A DNA stretch of 64,000 nucleotides from Amblyomma americanum. Its lineage: Eukaryota; Arthropoda; Arachnida; Ixodida; Ixodidae. Location: the NCBI RefSeq assembly GCF_052857255.1, contig NC_135507.1, forward strand, positions 73,316,330-73,380,329, written 5' to 3'. The position numbers were made by a program, and so were the translations under genes. Within the stretch, counting starts at the first letter, position 1. Every line of letters starts with the position of its first letter. The notes beneath the pieces are model-generated. The model was not told where the DNA came from, made no database searches, and worked only from the letters and a program-made list of their open reading frames with translations. This document shows, piece after piece, positions 22,421 to 33,614 of this stretch.

Positions 22421-23376
22421 CATTTATCTTGAGGGTTACTGTTCAGCTGTCATTTATGATCACAGAGTACCTGCCAAATGCGCTCCACCCTAATTATATT
22501 CTTGGAGTTATATTCCAATTTCTTGTTCCTAACCTGCGGTCACTACCTGCCGGCTGAACCTACCTCGAGGGGCATTTTCCGCTTCGTTCTTGAGTTGTCC
22601 CCGACCTTACATATCCTGCAAGGTACTTGCTGCGGTCCATTTAACCCCTTCCTTAAACCCTCTCTTCATGTGTACTGTTGAGTAGGGTGGGGCACGATAC
22701 TTGAAAAAAATATGTGCGATACAAACACCCGATACCCGGTGCTCAAAGCTGCCATTATAGCTCACCATCATCATCATCATCACGGAGCGCGAGGCGTGGC
22801 CGGCGTGTCTGTTGGGGTCACCCGATTGCGGGTAAGAGACACGCGTGGTCACGTGATTAGGGGATGAGCGCGAGCTCAAGCCGAAAACGACCAACGTAAC
22901 GCGAGGTATGTGCGAGGAGTGTTCACGTGATCTGCTACGCCTCCGCCAGCTTCAAAGCCGCGCAATAGGCAAGCAGGCAATTAACAGCTGCGCTGTCAAG
23001 GACAGTCCCTCTCATCGAGGGTCATATCATAACCGCTCATCAAGACCGCAACGTCACTTCCAGTGCTTCGAATTAGGAACTGGAAAAGAAGTGAATGAAA
23101 TTATCGTGAAAACGTTTTTTGATGAAGACGACAATGGTGGATACGTCCACAACTTCTCTAGTAATAAACTTATTTTCACCTATTTTTCTTGCCGCTAATA
23201 ATTGTTTGCAGAGAAGTTTCGGCCGGAATTGTCTGGGGATGCCGCCTTCTTGTCGCAGTCTATGCTGGTCTGTTGTCCTTGGAGATGACGAGCTCACATG
23301 CTGTTCCCTGTAGCCGGGCATAGAACGCCGTGCTTGGCGTACGATTACTGTAAGCATTGTTGTCGTTCACTATGCT
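22421..23376. other. No gene recognised
   Basis: A short (CAT)n run lies at about 22764-22781. A segment near 22562-22625 (GAGGGGCATTTTCCGCTTCG...TTCTTGAGTT) is echoed at about 24073-24107, indicating another diverged dispersed repeat. No gene found. Confidence 0.4.
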
Positions 23377-23705
23377 CATACCTAGCAATTCTGGACAAAA
23401 GCATTTTTGAACGGGAAACCGTTTATGAACGCTATTTTTTCATATAATGTAAGATTTCAATATAACGGTCAACATATCTGCAGATCATCCGACGGCAGTC
23501 TTCAATTTTTTGTATTAATGTTTTTGCTGTCGTCAAAAGCGTTCTTTATTGGTTTTATTTGGCAGTATTAACTGTTCGATGCGACCGATGGAAACACTTT
23601 AAAAGAAAGATTTTTCTGCATATCAGAAGAATGGAGCATTACCTTCGATATTTCATTAAAACTATCTTACAATTTTCAAATTTTTGTCCGAAATTGCTGG
23701 ACATG
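23377..23705 (+). mobile_element. MITE-1 copy (329 bp)
   Basis: Starts CATACCTAGCAATTCTGGAC and ends with TTTTTGTCCGAAATTGCTGG followed by ACATG, a clear imperfect inverted terminal repeat. The internal CAGTATTAACTGTTCGATGC and ATCAGAAGAATGGAGC blocks match the other copies. This copy shows the terminal symmetry best. Confidence 0.75.
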
Positions 23706-24853
23706 ATAGTTCTTTTCAGACGAAGAAGTATCATCGTAAAAGCACCGCGCCGGACCACCAATTTTTCGCAATCAAAAAATCAGTTTGGACCTGTGCTCAA
23801 ACACGCATATAGTCAGATAAAACTCAAAAACGCATTGCCATACTCCCCTCAAAGGAGACGCCTCCAGCTAATGGCATGCAACGATATTAATGACTCCGTA
23901 ATTAATTTGTGCTTAACCTTCTGTCACACTAGGTTAATCCATGGATAATAACCTGTCACTCTAACTTGGAAAGGTATTAACCACGTATTAGTCTGGGGCC
24001 ACAGACGACTATGTAAAAATGAATCGCGACGTTATGAAAATCGGTCGATGCCACTGGATGCTGGGCCTGATTTGAGGGGCATTTGCGACTTTGTTCTTGA
24101 GTTTTCGCGAACTACAGATATCTAGTGAGATGCTTTCCGTTCTTCACGTTCATAGCAGGCGGGTAGCTACACTTGTGAAGCGAGTTGGTGCAGACGTACG
24201 AAAGGAATGCCTAGCCGCGCAAGCGTAATGTGGCACAGATGGGGGCACTGTGGCGCTTTTAATGCTAGGGAGCCATGCAACGTGTCGTTATTCATATACC
24301 ATCCCTAATTCACTGGGGTCTCGAGCAATGCATTGAATAAATATTTTGAATTGAATCCACAAGTCGTCCGATAGCCCTCGTCACAACAGTGCCACTTGTG
24401 AACGACACTACGACGCAAAAGCGAGTACGATGACGTCACGTGAATGCGGGCATCTTCACAACATATCATTTCAGGCCAACTAACAACGTGGTTTTCTGTT
24501 TACCTGCGCAGTTTTCATTATTTTATTTATGTGCCCCTGAAACACTTATTGGTTATTTCCGCCATTGAGACAAAGTAGTGAAATGGTCAGACAGTCTCTG
24601 ACGAGAACGACAGCTAGTACAGGGGGCCTGGAGTGAAGGCTCCTCCCGAATCGGGGCATCGATTTCCGTTTAATATCAATTCACTATAGTTTTTTTCTTC
24701 CTCTTGTTTTCAATAAATACCAAAGTAGTAGTAGAAGAAGAAGAAGAAGAATCAAGTGAACAAGGGAAAAGAAGAAGAAGAAGTGAACAAGGTTGCTGTT
24801 CTCCGCCGCTGCAGACATTAGCGCCTTCACAGACCCGTTTTCTCGTACTTGTG
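23706..24853. other. Intergenic upstream of the lysine-rich exons
   Basis: Near 24325-24360 GCATTGAATAAATATTTTGA then TTGAATTGAATCC looks like the 3' tail of a plus-strand LINE. A GAA/AAG-rich run (24733-24784) precedes the first coding exon. A promoter could not be pinpointed. Confidence 0.35.
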
Positions 24854-24979
24854 ATGGCATCCAACATGCAGGTCAGTTCACAGTCGCCAGCCCGCACAAA
24901 CAGAGGCACAAAGTCTCCAAAGAAGCGCCCACCCAAGAAGGCTGCAGCCGAGGGGAAGTCCAGCCCGCACCGCAAGAAG
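24854..24979 (+). CDS. Lysine-rich exon 1, possible N-terminal cytoplasmic tail of the M13 gene
   Basis: ATG at 24854 opens 42 codons of a strongly basic, Lys/Pro/Ser-rich sequence (RTNRGTKSPKKRPPKKAAAE in the middle) ending at a good donor (AAGAAG followed by GTAACTATG) in phase 0. The frame continues upstream of this Met, but that part is the GAA microsatellite, so I prefer this start. The next two exons (25051 and 27311) follow in the same phase with clean acceptors, which argues for a real spliced gene. I do not recognise a domain. Tick M13 proteins often carry long basic cytoplasmic tails, and the exon series ends in a phase compatible with the M13 exon at 30661, so I infer it is the N-terminus of that protein. 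It could equally be a separate small gene. Confidence 0.5.
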
Positions 24980-25050
24980 GTAACTATGAGGGCGAACGCT
25001 CCAGACCACGCTAGACCTACTCACCCATTCGCCTCCTAATTTTTACACAG

Positions 25051-25122
25051 CCCAGTGCCAAGGTCAAGGACCGGAAGCTTCCAGAGAAGGCCAAGGAGGT
25101 GGACTGGAAGCATTCGCGGGAG
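25051..25122 (+). CDS. Lysine-rich exon 2
   Basis: Twenty-four codons between TTTTTACACAG and GTAAGATCGG, phase 0 on both sides, encoding KVKDRKLPEKAKEVDWKHSR-type basic sequence. The intron between exons 1 and 2 is only 71 bp. Exon 3 begins with a similar GKVKPDEHKP motif, so exons 2 and 3 may derive from an old internal duplication. Confidence 0.5.
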
Positions 25123-25813
25123 GTAAGATCGGGAGGGCAGCGAGATTTTGGAAAATGCAGAACTCGCAGGAAACAAAGCAGAGCTAGAGGCAGAAAGATA
25201 TATCATAATCACAGAACGGCTTCCGAAATGTGCGCCGTGTCCGCAGCGAAGAAATTAGGAAGTCAGCCTTGTCCATGATCCCGCCTTCCCCCCTTACCCC
25301 CACCCCCGTAGTGAGCGCCAACTACCGGCCCACGTAGATCACGTTCGCAATGACCAACAGGAGGATGTGGGAATTTTCAGTCAAGGGAAGTACGGCGCGC
25401 ACACCGTTCATTCTTCGACACTCGCACCCGATCTTTGTCTATCATAACTAACTCGACGGGTGTGCGTACTAAATAATAGCCGCAAAAAAGACGAATTTTA
25501 AACGTTGTCCTTTTTCTGGCTTCTTGGTAATCCCAGCTTCCTGTGTGCACTGCTTGAAGGTATATCTACAAGATTCAGAACGTTTAACCGGCTGCAAGGC
25601 GGTGGCAGCACATCTTATTCATCTTTGCAATCGGCGTTTCTAGCTCAGACGCACATGGTTACCTCCATATGAAGTAACTTGACTAGAGTGTTAGCGGACA
25701 TGCATGGAGAAATTTCAATCTTCGGTGTAATATGCAGCATCAGTGAAAATAAACATGGACTGTCTCTATTATTTACATTCTCATTCCAATAGAGCGTATT
25801 AATTAGTGTGAAA

Positions 25814-25860
25814 ACTCATTCGGCAAGTTTACCACAATTATTAGGCTTAAAAGACGTAGA
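25814..25860. repeat. 47-bp direct repeat, copy 1
   Basis: Matches 27615-27661 at 41 of 47 positions with no gaps (both start ACTCATTCGGCAAGT and end ACGTAGA). This copy sits exactly at the edge of the Gypsy fragment in the same intron. Confidence 0.8.
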
Positions 25861-26700
25861 ACAGTCCCGGCAAGTTCTTACATAATGCGTCACGGCAGCG
25901 GATAGACCAGGCCAGTTGTACCTTTCTTGAATTCTGGCGAGAGGTTGGAGTGACGCTGAGGTGGCCAGAAGAGGGTTCCTCGTGAGAGGCGTGCAAAATT
26001 TCGTCGCGCAGGCTTGCGGGCACGACAAGTAAGTACTGGCGACTGCTCGAGGCGAAATTCTTAATGACAAGAACGCCGTCGCGGAGACAGAGAGAATACA
26101 AAGCGCGTCTGAAGGCCTTAGGGAGCGTGCCGCGTGCACCTTGAAGGAAATCAAGTACGGCTCGGATATCCGGGTCAGTGCGCTGCTGGTCGGCGAAGTC
26201 GGTGGGACTGAGGGCGTTCACAAAGGCGTCGTCGTCAACAGGGGCTTCCGGAGCTTGTTGCAAGGGAGCACAGGAAAGGCAGTCGGCGCCTAGATGTTTC
26301 CGGCTCGACTTGTATGTCTCAGTAATATCATATTCCTGAAGACGTAGGCTCCATCTTGCGAGGTGCGCTGAGGGATCCCGGAGGTTGGCTAACCAACAAA
26401 GCGCGTGATGGTCGGTCACAACTTTGAAAGGTCTCCCGTAGAGGCGCGGACGAAACTTCGAAATTGCCCATACGATGGCGAGGCACTCTTTTACGGCGGC
26501 AGAGTAGTTGGCCTCTGTCTTGGACAAATCCCGACTTGCGTCCCTATTGTCCCTTCTGAATCTGAACCAGAATAGTGCCCAAACCAATATTGCTCGCGTC
26601 GCTGTGCACCTTTGTGTCGGCATCTTCGTAAAAATGCGCCAGAACGGTTGGTGTCTGAAGGCGATGTTTGAGTTCCTATCTTCGGGGCTTTCTAAACGCG
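25858..26700 (-). pseudogene. Gypsy pol fragment (RNase H to integrase zinc finger)
   Basis: The minus strand encodes a stretch closely similar to the intact pol at 15327-19277: NYSAAVKECLAIVWAISKFR, then RLYGRPFKVVTDHHALCWL and ARWSLRLQEYDIT, into the integrase zinc finger region (HEEPSSGHL, then after a frameshift HYVRTCRDC). The 5' part of RNase H is scrambled. No LTR, RT core or integrase core is present. It lies inside the intron between lysine-rich exons 2 and 3, antisense to the gene. It is a different lineage from the 15-kb element, with many substitutions, and long dead. Confidence 0.85.
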
Positions 26701-26868
26701 AGCCATCTATTATAAATGTTACAGGGCTAGATATTACTAGCATTGGCCATATTTAAGGCATCACTGACCCAACACCTTCTTCCATATTAAATTATAATAA
26801 TTCTCTTATTTTCCTTTTTAGTAAGTTGCTTTTGCTTGCACAGTTTGTGGAAAATACTAAGCGGAGAT

Positions 26869-27056
26869 CCCCGTAAAGCCTTCGTGTTCTGAGATCTCGT
26901 CCTGCGTAGTTACTGATGTATTGCTACTTTTGCCATATAAACTTTTTTCTTGGTGCATTGTTCCCCGTAAAGCCTTCGTGTTCTGAGATCTTGTCCTGCG
27001 TAGTTACTGATGTATTGCTATTTTTGCCATATAAACTTTATTCTTGGTGCATTGTT
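26869..27056. repeat. 94-bp tandem duplication
   Basis: Two consecutive 94-bp units (26869-26962 and 26963-27056) differing at about three positions, starting CCCCGTAAAGCCTTCGTG. The near identity implies a recent duplication within the intron. Confidence 0.9.
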
Positions 27057-27310
27057 CATAACGTTCGCCGAAAAGGACCAGTGGTATGAAAACTTTGGTA
27101 GCTTGCAGTTCCGGAAAATAATATCGATATGAACAAGACGTGCAGAGTTCAGAGCCTTGAAGGAAATCGCAACTGCTGACCCGTTCAGGTTCTCACTATA
27201 GGGTAATCTGTGACAGGTGTCGACGTTTATCAGACTCTGGGGAAGTCAAAATCAAATTCTACTCTTTGAAGCGGAATACCAGAGAAGCTTCGCTTTCTTA
27301 GTTTACTCAG

Positions 27311-27623
27311 GGCAAGGTCAAGCCCGACGAACACAAGCCTACTCCGGCCGTGTCTCCGTTGGAATGGCGAGTTGTCCAAGAGAGGAAAGAGCCCGCTTCA
27401 GTCCACAGGAAGAGCCTGGCTGGCGCCTCCACCACGGTCCGCACGTTTGCCACATCCGGAAAGAGCACCGAACAGAAAGCCGGAGCGACATCGTCCGTAG
27501 CGGGCACCGACGTGAAGGCGTTCATGAAGGAACTGGCCGAAAGGCACCCTGACAAATACGAAGAGGACCGCAGGGCACTCAGCGCACCGCGCTCAGTGGC
27601 GCCGCCTAGTCAAGACTCATTCG
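27311..27623 (+). CDS. Lysine-rich exon 3
   Basis: Opens after TTAGTTTACTCAG in phase 0 and encodes KPTPAVSPLEWRVVQERKEP, a Ser/Thr-rich middle (SLAGASTTVRTFATSGKS), and DVKAFMKELAERHPDKYEED, which looks like a short amphipathic segment. The end is uncertain. Candidate donors are a GC-type site TTCG followed by GCAAGT (exon end 27623) and a weak GTCAAG (exon end 27608). Both leave phase 1, which fits the acceptor at 30661. Reading on to the stop at 27842 enters repeat sequence (27615-27661) and then a LINE, so I do not extend it. Function unrecognised. Confidence 0.45.
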
Positions 27624-27661
27624 GCAAGTCCACCACAATTATCAGGTTCAAAACACGTAGA
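27615..27661. repeat. 47-bp direct repeat, copy 2
   Basis: Second copy of the repeat at 25814-25860 (41 of 47 identical). It overlaps the putative GC-type splice donor at the end of lysine-rich exon 3. Confidence 0.8.
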
Positions 27662-27784
27662 GTCGGCAGAAAAAGTTCACACGACTCGCTTGTACACAAA
27701 GAAAAAACTATTTCGACAAAGTCGCTTAACCCTATCGACTCAAAGGCCCGCGGGTGTGAGGGGACGTGCATGCCGCAAAGCAGC

Positions 27785-29120
27785 GCTGCAATACATTTGC
27801 TCACGATATTGTGCTGTTGGAAAAGAGCCAGGAAGATTTGCTAACTCTGGTTAACTGCTATGGAGATGAAGGAGACATTCTAGGTCTCAGTTTTAGTGCA
27901 GCTAAGTCTGGTGCGACGATTTTCAATGATACAACCGATCAGAAGCTTACAATACAAGGCCATGAAATACACCCGAGTGGCCGAATACGAATATCTCGGG
28001 GTATGGGTAAACGAAGGGCAGATGTACACGGAAAAGCACGAGCAGTCTCTCATAGCAAAAGGGGGACGAGATGCCGAAATAATGAAACATAGGGCATTGT
28101 GGGTTTAGAACTGGTATGAGGTACTCAGAGGTATTTGGAAATGAATAATGGTGCCGGGACTTGCTTTTGGGAATGCGGTTCTGTGCTTAAGGGCAGAAAT
28201 TCAGTCGAGATTAGAAGTAAGTCAGAGAGCTGTTGGAATTTTAGCGCTTTGTGCCCATGGGAAAACCACAAACGAGGCAGTATAGGGGGATATTGGCTGG
28301 GCATCGTTCGAAGCACGGGAAGCTCAGAGTAAAATACTATTCGAAGAAAGCCTGAAGAAATTGGACGATAACAGGTGGGCAGCTAAGTTATTTAAATACC
28401 TGTACAGAAAGAGCGTTGACTCACAATGGCGGAAAAGAACTAGGAAGCTAAGCAGTAAGTATGCCAGGCACGAGGCCGGAGAAAGACAGAGCATTAAACG
28501 ACAGTTTAAAAACACGGGAGACAAAAATTTGATAAATTAAGTGGAAAAGAAGCATAGCGTAGAACTATGTCGATACTGGAAACAGCAGATTTGGACGGAA
28601 GCGTTTTATAATAAGAGGCAGTGCCCTACTCTTTGAAGCTAGGTCAGGGTGTCTTAGAACGTGCAGCTACAAAATAGAAATTTAACGAAGAAGATGTAAC
28701 ATGTGCTGTGTGTGTGGTAAATCTGTAGAAACAATAGAACACCTCATACTAAAATATAATGGCATCCATCCCGACGTCGATGCTGGCACAGTAACTCTTC
28801 CTGAGGCCCTAGGGTTTAGAGATAACAATAGTAATGTAAATAAATCTGCAGTGGAAATTAGCAAAAAGCGATTGGAATATTCGTGGCTCAAAGCAGAGAG
28901 GTGGCATAAGGTTAAAAGTGTAGGAAGACGCATTTAAAGAAAATAGAGAATTTTAACGAATTACAACAGAGTTAGACAAAAATAAAGGGGAAAAAAGCTG
29001 AGCATGGTGGCAACTGCCATCACCCCGTTGTCAAGCTGTCGCCACAGCTTTTAGTCCCGGCTCCTCCTTTGTAAGAAAGGAATAAACTTCAACTTCAAAC
29101 TTCAACTTCAAACGGGGACG
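27785..29120 (+). mobile_element. Degenerate non-LTR retrotransposon, 3' half
   Basis: Starts inside the RT palm at FAHDIVLL (the normal YADDIVLL with two changes, 27795 onwards) and continues through several frames. Segments include GDEGDILGLSFSAAKSG, then EYEYLGVWVNEGQ, then a zinc-finger-like CCVCGKSVETIEHLILK at 28701 and LPEALGF. The 3' UTR ends with AATAAACTTCAACTTCAAAC repeats near 29080-29115. Stops and frameshifts interrupt it throughout and the catalytic Asp is replaced, so it is dead. It lies in the intron before the M13 exon at 30661. Confidence 0.75.
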
Positions 29121-29289
29121 CTCCTACCTTCAATCCATCCATCCATTATGGGGACGCGCATCCCGTAACCTTTTGCTGCCGAATGTACAACGAGGAATAT
29201 AGAAGTGACAAAACACCCCATGAATTATACCGCGGAAATAACGGATGCGGAAAAGGAAGTAACAAGCCGCAAGTCATCTTTCTGCACGT

Positions 29290-29550
29290 TGCGAGCTTTT
29301 AATGCTGAAGCACTATATGTGCCATTAGCAGAAAAGCCGGTGTCCGTCGCCATCCACGAAATTACTTAGTGACGTCACCATGGTCTTGCATGACGTCAGC
29401 AGTCGACCATAAAATAGTGACGTCTACCAAAGGAAATAAAGTTTTCTTCCGAAGGCGCGGGGAACTGAACAAAGAACCTTCAGACTGCGAGCCGAGACCG
29501 CAGCCCATATGCCACAACACCGCGCTGATTCTTGGAGAATAAAAGCTAAC
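29290..29550 (-). mobile_element. Possible SINE with diverged tRNA-like head
   Basis: The minus strand at 29540-29455 reads GCGCGGTGTTGTGGCATATG...GGTTCTTTGTTCAGTTCC, reminiscent of a tRNA head with an interrupted B box and partly complementary ends (GCGCGG/CCGCGC). The body to 29290 carries several GTGACGTC motifs. Low confidence; no second copy was found in the window. Confidence 0.3.
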
Positions 29551-30660
29551 CTACTGTATGCGTTTCCTTATGACTGATAATGAGTAGATGTGTCATTAGC
29601 TACGAAGTAATCTTGAAGGAACCTCGTAACAGAGCTGAACGATGAGGCAATGCTTTAGCACTCAAAGCCCATAAGCAGTCTTAAGTGCCCTCTGCATTTT
29701 TTCTTTGTTGATACTGTTGAACCATATGATACTGTTGAATCAGCACTTACTCTCTCTCTCTTGACTATTGTTCTTATTATTCAACACTTGCGCCTTCACA
29801 GCTTCTCCGCAATCAATATTCAGGGTCAGCAAACAAATCTGAGACCGAAGGCAGGGTGAGAAACGGATGTTACGGAGTCCCCGTGAATAAGATGAAGTGA
29901 CAATAGGTAGCGACGCTACAGCGGAAGTAGGAAAGGAGCACACGGCCATGTATCGAAGGCTGGAGATTATATATGCAACTTTCGCGGAAAGCAGCGCAGT
30001 GACATTCTAATTAAGTGAGGCATGCAAAATTAACACAGAAAACTGTTTTCAAGATTGACGTCTCCGCAACTCACGTAGCTGCCGTTGTGGCTTCGGAGTG
30101 TATGTGTATTAATTCACTTTTTTTACGCGTACGACTGTTCTAAAGGCATGAATAAGCAGAATTGTTTACATAATGACTGATTCCAGAGAAGTATAACTGA
30201 ACTCGTGAAAATAGCGTCACCTTAAGACGTGGAGATATTACCACTGGAAACAATTTGCATATTTAACCGTCGGCAAGTCTGCAATTTTCCTGTGGGCAAT
30301 CCAGGAACACAGTTAACAAAAAGCTGACATTTTGGAAGCTCTTCTCCAACTGGATCATTATTGTCACTTAGGAGGATTACAGACAAGTCTATTTCTATTG
30401 CCGCTCACGCGTACTGGGGGCTTCTGTCCGCGATAGTACAACTAAGATCGAAGAACGCACTTGCGCAGTGTGCACTTCCTTTGGTACATCGCTGTCACCC
30501 CACGCGATAAGTCGCCTGCGGATTACAGACTGGGTCGACAATACTTAGGTGTCTACGCATGTCCATCGCTCTCAGGTTCTGAACACTCCAACACAACCGC
30601 ACCTCGTCTGATGTTCGCACTCCGCCTGACGCTCACTCTCCGTATTCCCTTTTATTTCAG
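29551..30660. other. No gene recognised; intron or 5' region of the M13 gene
   Basis: Ends in a good acceptor (CCTTTTATTTCAG at 30648-30660). Short frames only. If the M13 transcript starts locally rather than at 24.8 kb, its promoter would lie here, but no TATA element at a convincing distance is visible. Confidence 0.4.
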
Positions 30661-31417
30661 AAAAGCTCCTCGAGCGACCCATCATCCAGGAAAGCCGGCC
30701 TGCCGAACGAGAGACCGTCACTATGACCACCCACGGCGACCGGAAGCCACTGTTCAAGCACGTCCTGGTCCACAGGAGGCTCCTAGCTGCCGTGTGCGTC
30801 ACCCTCGTCGCGTTAGTCCTGGCCAGCGCGCTATGCCTCCTCCTGATCAGCGCCCAGGACAAGCCAGTCGTCTCCCGGCCTGAGCCCCTTTTGGCCCAAG
30901 TAGTGCCGGCCTGCAGAACGAAGGAGTGCAGGAGTGCGATGCGCATCCTCAACCTCTCCATGGACACCAGCGCCGACCCGTGCCAGGACGCGTACGCGCT
31001 GGCCTGCGGCCGCTGGCACTTCACGGACGAAGTGGGCAGGCCCCTAACCTACATCGACATGTTGCACGACCGCTACGTGAGACAGGCGCACATGAATTTA
31101 GCAGCCAAGGGAGCCAACCGACTTGACCATCCGGTCAACCTTGATGTGCCGTCACGCATCTACCGATCCTGCATCAGGTTCTTCGTCGACGACCGCGCCC
31201 GGCTGGTTGATGTGTGGCAGGCGGCCGGGATGGACCTGAAAACGTATGCGCATGACATGCATGAGAACGCGCTTGCCTTATTCGGGGACAGCTTTTTCTG
31301 GCCTCATAGCGGAAGCTACGAGCGCGCAAGCCGTCAGCTTCTAGGCCTACGTCATTACCTCGAGCGTTCAGGAGCAGAACGCTTGTGGAATCACTTGTCT
31401 CGCGCTCGTAGCTTTCT
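30661..31417 (+). CDS. M13 (neprilysin-like) peptidase homologue, membrane-anchor exon
   Basis: First recognisable exon of a neprilysin-like protein, 640 residues if translation starts at the ATG at 30723. That Met is followed by a basic cytosolic stretch, a single hydrophobic helix at residues 20-42 (LLAAVCVTLVALVLASALCL, type II anchor), and the N-terminal M13 signature: CRTKEC (C64, C69), then MDTSADPCQDAYALACGRW, which matches the family pattern MDxSxxPCxDFYxxACGxW. The frame stays open upstream of the Met to the acceptor at 30660, so a longer N-terminus from upstream exons (27311) is plausible. I place the donor at 31417 (TTTCT followed by GTGAAT, phase 2) because it matches the phase of the next exon; the site is weak. 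About 100 residues normally found in the M13 ectodomain are missing overall, so an undetected exon in 31.4-41.7 kb is possible. Confidence 0.8.
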
Positions 31418-32153
31418 GTGAATGCCACAGAAAGTTGTCCCCGGGTGTAGGTGCTCGAAACCGATGTTTCTCCGCACTGCTCTGTACGTGACGCCCGCTC
31501 AATGAACGTTGCCTTTTAGTGGGCAAAATATACTTTCGTTCATAAGTCTGTACCTCTTTCGTCGAGGCTTCCTGATGCTGACGCCGTCGTAGGCGCCAAT
31601 GCCCAAGTACCCTATGACGTTCTAACATGAGGTTGTGGCCTTCTAACAAATGATAATTACTGCTTTCCGGGTCATTCGCATTGAGAATTTCACCCACTCT
31701 GCTTAGCAGTTCTAGTAAAGGATGTGGAATCTATCACTGACTTCTTCGCACGGAGGATAAAAAGGTGAGAGTGTCTCGCTAAATTTTTATTGTGTTATAT
31801 ACGTTATACGCACGTGTATATATTCAGTTTCCCGCCTCAGGATTCCTCGCCGCTCGCCCCGTCTGAACGCACTGGACCCTCCGCGGACGGCCGTCGATTA
31901 CAATATAGTGTTTTATGGCCATCCAGTGTTATTCAGATTTTGCATGGTCACGTGTAGAGTAAACTGTAGAGTATGCATGGCATATCAGAGCGCTGCTTAT
32001 TCGTGTTCTTTTTATCAGCTTAGAAAAACATCAAAAATGTGAAGAGGTACAACCTTTGCCCGTAAAGTTCCGAGACTGGGTCTATTAAAAAAAAGGTGTT
32101 TAACATTGAAATCATTTGCGCAGCACCCATTGGAAATAGTCTATAAGCAGCTT
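31418..32153. other. Intronic; no feature recognised
   Basis: Intron of the M13 gene between the anchor exon and the mariner insertion. No M13-like segment was seen in any frame. Confidence 0.4.
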
Positions 32154-33173
32154 TCAAAGCTTATTGAGGTCTTGGAAACAGTTGGAAAACGCTTCTTTTG
32201 GCATGGCTGTCAGCTCCTTTGTCGTGGCGTCTTGAATGGCCTCCACGCTCTCCATCCAGCCATCTTTTAGGGCTCTCTTCACACGAGGAAACAGGAAAAA
32301 ATCGCATCGGGAGAGGTCAGGCGAGTATGGCGGATAAGGAAGTACAGTAATGCTGTGCTTGGCGATCAATTTTGTCACGCTGAGAGCATTGTGCTGCCTT
32401 GCGTTATCATCGTGGAGTAAGCTCCATTTTCCAGATGCCCATATGTCAGGGCGACGGCGTCGCACTGCATCATGCGTGTGTTGGAGCACGCGGATATAAA
32501 ACTCATGCTTCACCGTCTGCCCTCGTGGGACGAACTCGTGGTGTATGACACCTCTGGAATCGAAAAAACTGTCAGCATCGTCTTTGTTTCGGTCTTCTGT
32601 CACCGCACCTTTCTCGACGCCGAAGAGCTTGTGGACCGCCATTTGGCACTCTGTATCTTTGTTTCAGGATCATATTGACAACACCATGTCTCGTCTTCAG
32701 CAATGATGCTGTCGACGAATGCAGCATCCTTCTCTGCCTCGGAGAGCAAATCAGCGCTCACTGATTCCCGCGCATCCTTCTAGTCCTGTGTAAGGGAGTG
32801 CGGCACAAGCCTGACATTCAGCTTTCATTTCCCCAAGTTCTCACGCAAGATTTGGTAACATGTTGTCTTACTGATGTCAAGAGCATCTGATAGCATGCGG
32901 ACTGTAATGATGCGGTCTTGCTGTACGATTTCCCTGTACCGAGCCACGTTGTTTTCATTCAGTCGTTGAAGGGTGCCCCGGCCTTGTGTCGCCTTCCACC
33001 GACGTTCTCCGCGAAATGAACCTCTTGTGCCACTCAAAAACTCGCGCCCGCGATAATGTCTCTTTGCCGTAAGCGTAACGAAGGAACTCGTACGTCTGTG
33101 TGGCTGTCTTGCCAAGCTTCACACAGAATTTTATGTTTACACGCTGTTCGAGGTGGACGTCCATCTCATTCAC
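32154..33173 (-). pseudogene. mariner (D,D34D) transposase, frameshifted
   Basis: The minus strand starts at 33173 with the N-terminal helix-turn-helix region (CVKLGKTATQTYEFLRYAYG) and, after a frame change, continues at 33115-32825 with VRMLSDALDISKTTCYQIL. A segment with AEDETWC follows (first catalytic Asp). From 32642 a third frame gives LLHDDNARQH (second Asp) and PPYSPDLSRCDFFLFPRVKR (third Asp, 34 residues after the second, the mariner D34D spacing), to a stop at 32154. At least two frameshifts and several in-frame stops make it inactive. Terminal inverted repeats could not be paired convincingly. It sits in an intron of the M13 gene, antisense to it. Confidence 0.85.
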
Positions 33174-33342
33174 TCACAGTAGAATGCGCAGACGACTTGT
33201 GACAACGTATTTTTCTACATGTAGTGCCATCTAGCGGCTGCCACAGCAATTAGCATAAATAGCACAGGCTACCGAACAGATAGCGCTACACATACGCACC
33301 AACATTTGTTTTGGCGAATCATGTCTACCGAAGAAAATAAAT

Positions 33343-33614
33343 CATTGTAGGACCAAAAGCGCAAAAAAAACACACGGACGCAAAGACAGACGAAGGACAA
33401 GCGCTAGATCAGCATAGCCATTTGTCGTGCGCGCTGGTACTCGTTCTGCATTCGCACCAGGACGATTCCACCTGAGGTGATTCACCTTTTCGGTGGTTTT
33501 GCACCGTGTACGGGTCACGGAAATCGGATTTGCAAGATGCTACAAAAAAAATAGCGCTTGTCCTTCGTCTTTCTTTGCGTCCGTGTGTTTTTTCGCGCTT
33601 TTCGTCTTACAATG
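33343..33614. mobile_element. MITE-2, 272 bp with long terminal inverted repeats
   Basis: The left end (33343-33408) and right end (33552-33614) are inverted complements over about 60 bp with few mismatches. The left arm contains CAAAAGCGCAAAAAAAACAC and GACGAAGGACAAGCGCTA; the right arm contains the complement TAGCGCTTGTCCTTCGTC. The central 140 bp are unrelated. Non-coding and single-copy in this window. Confidence 0.8.
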
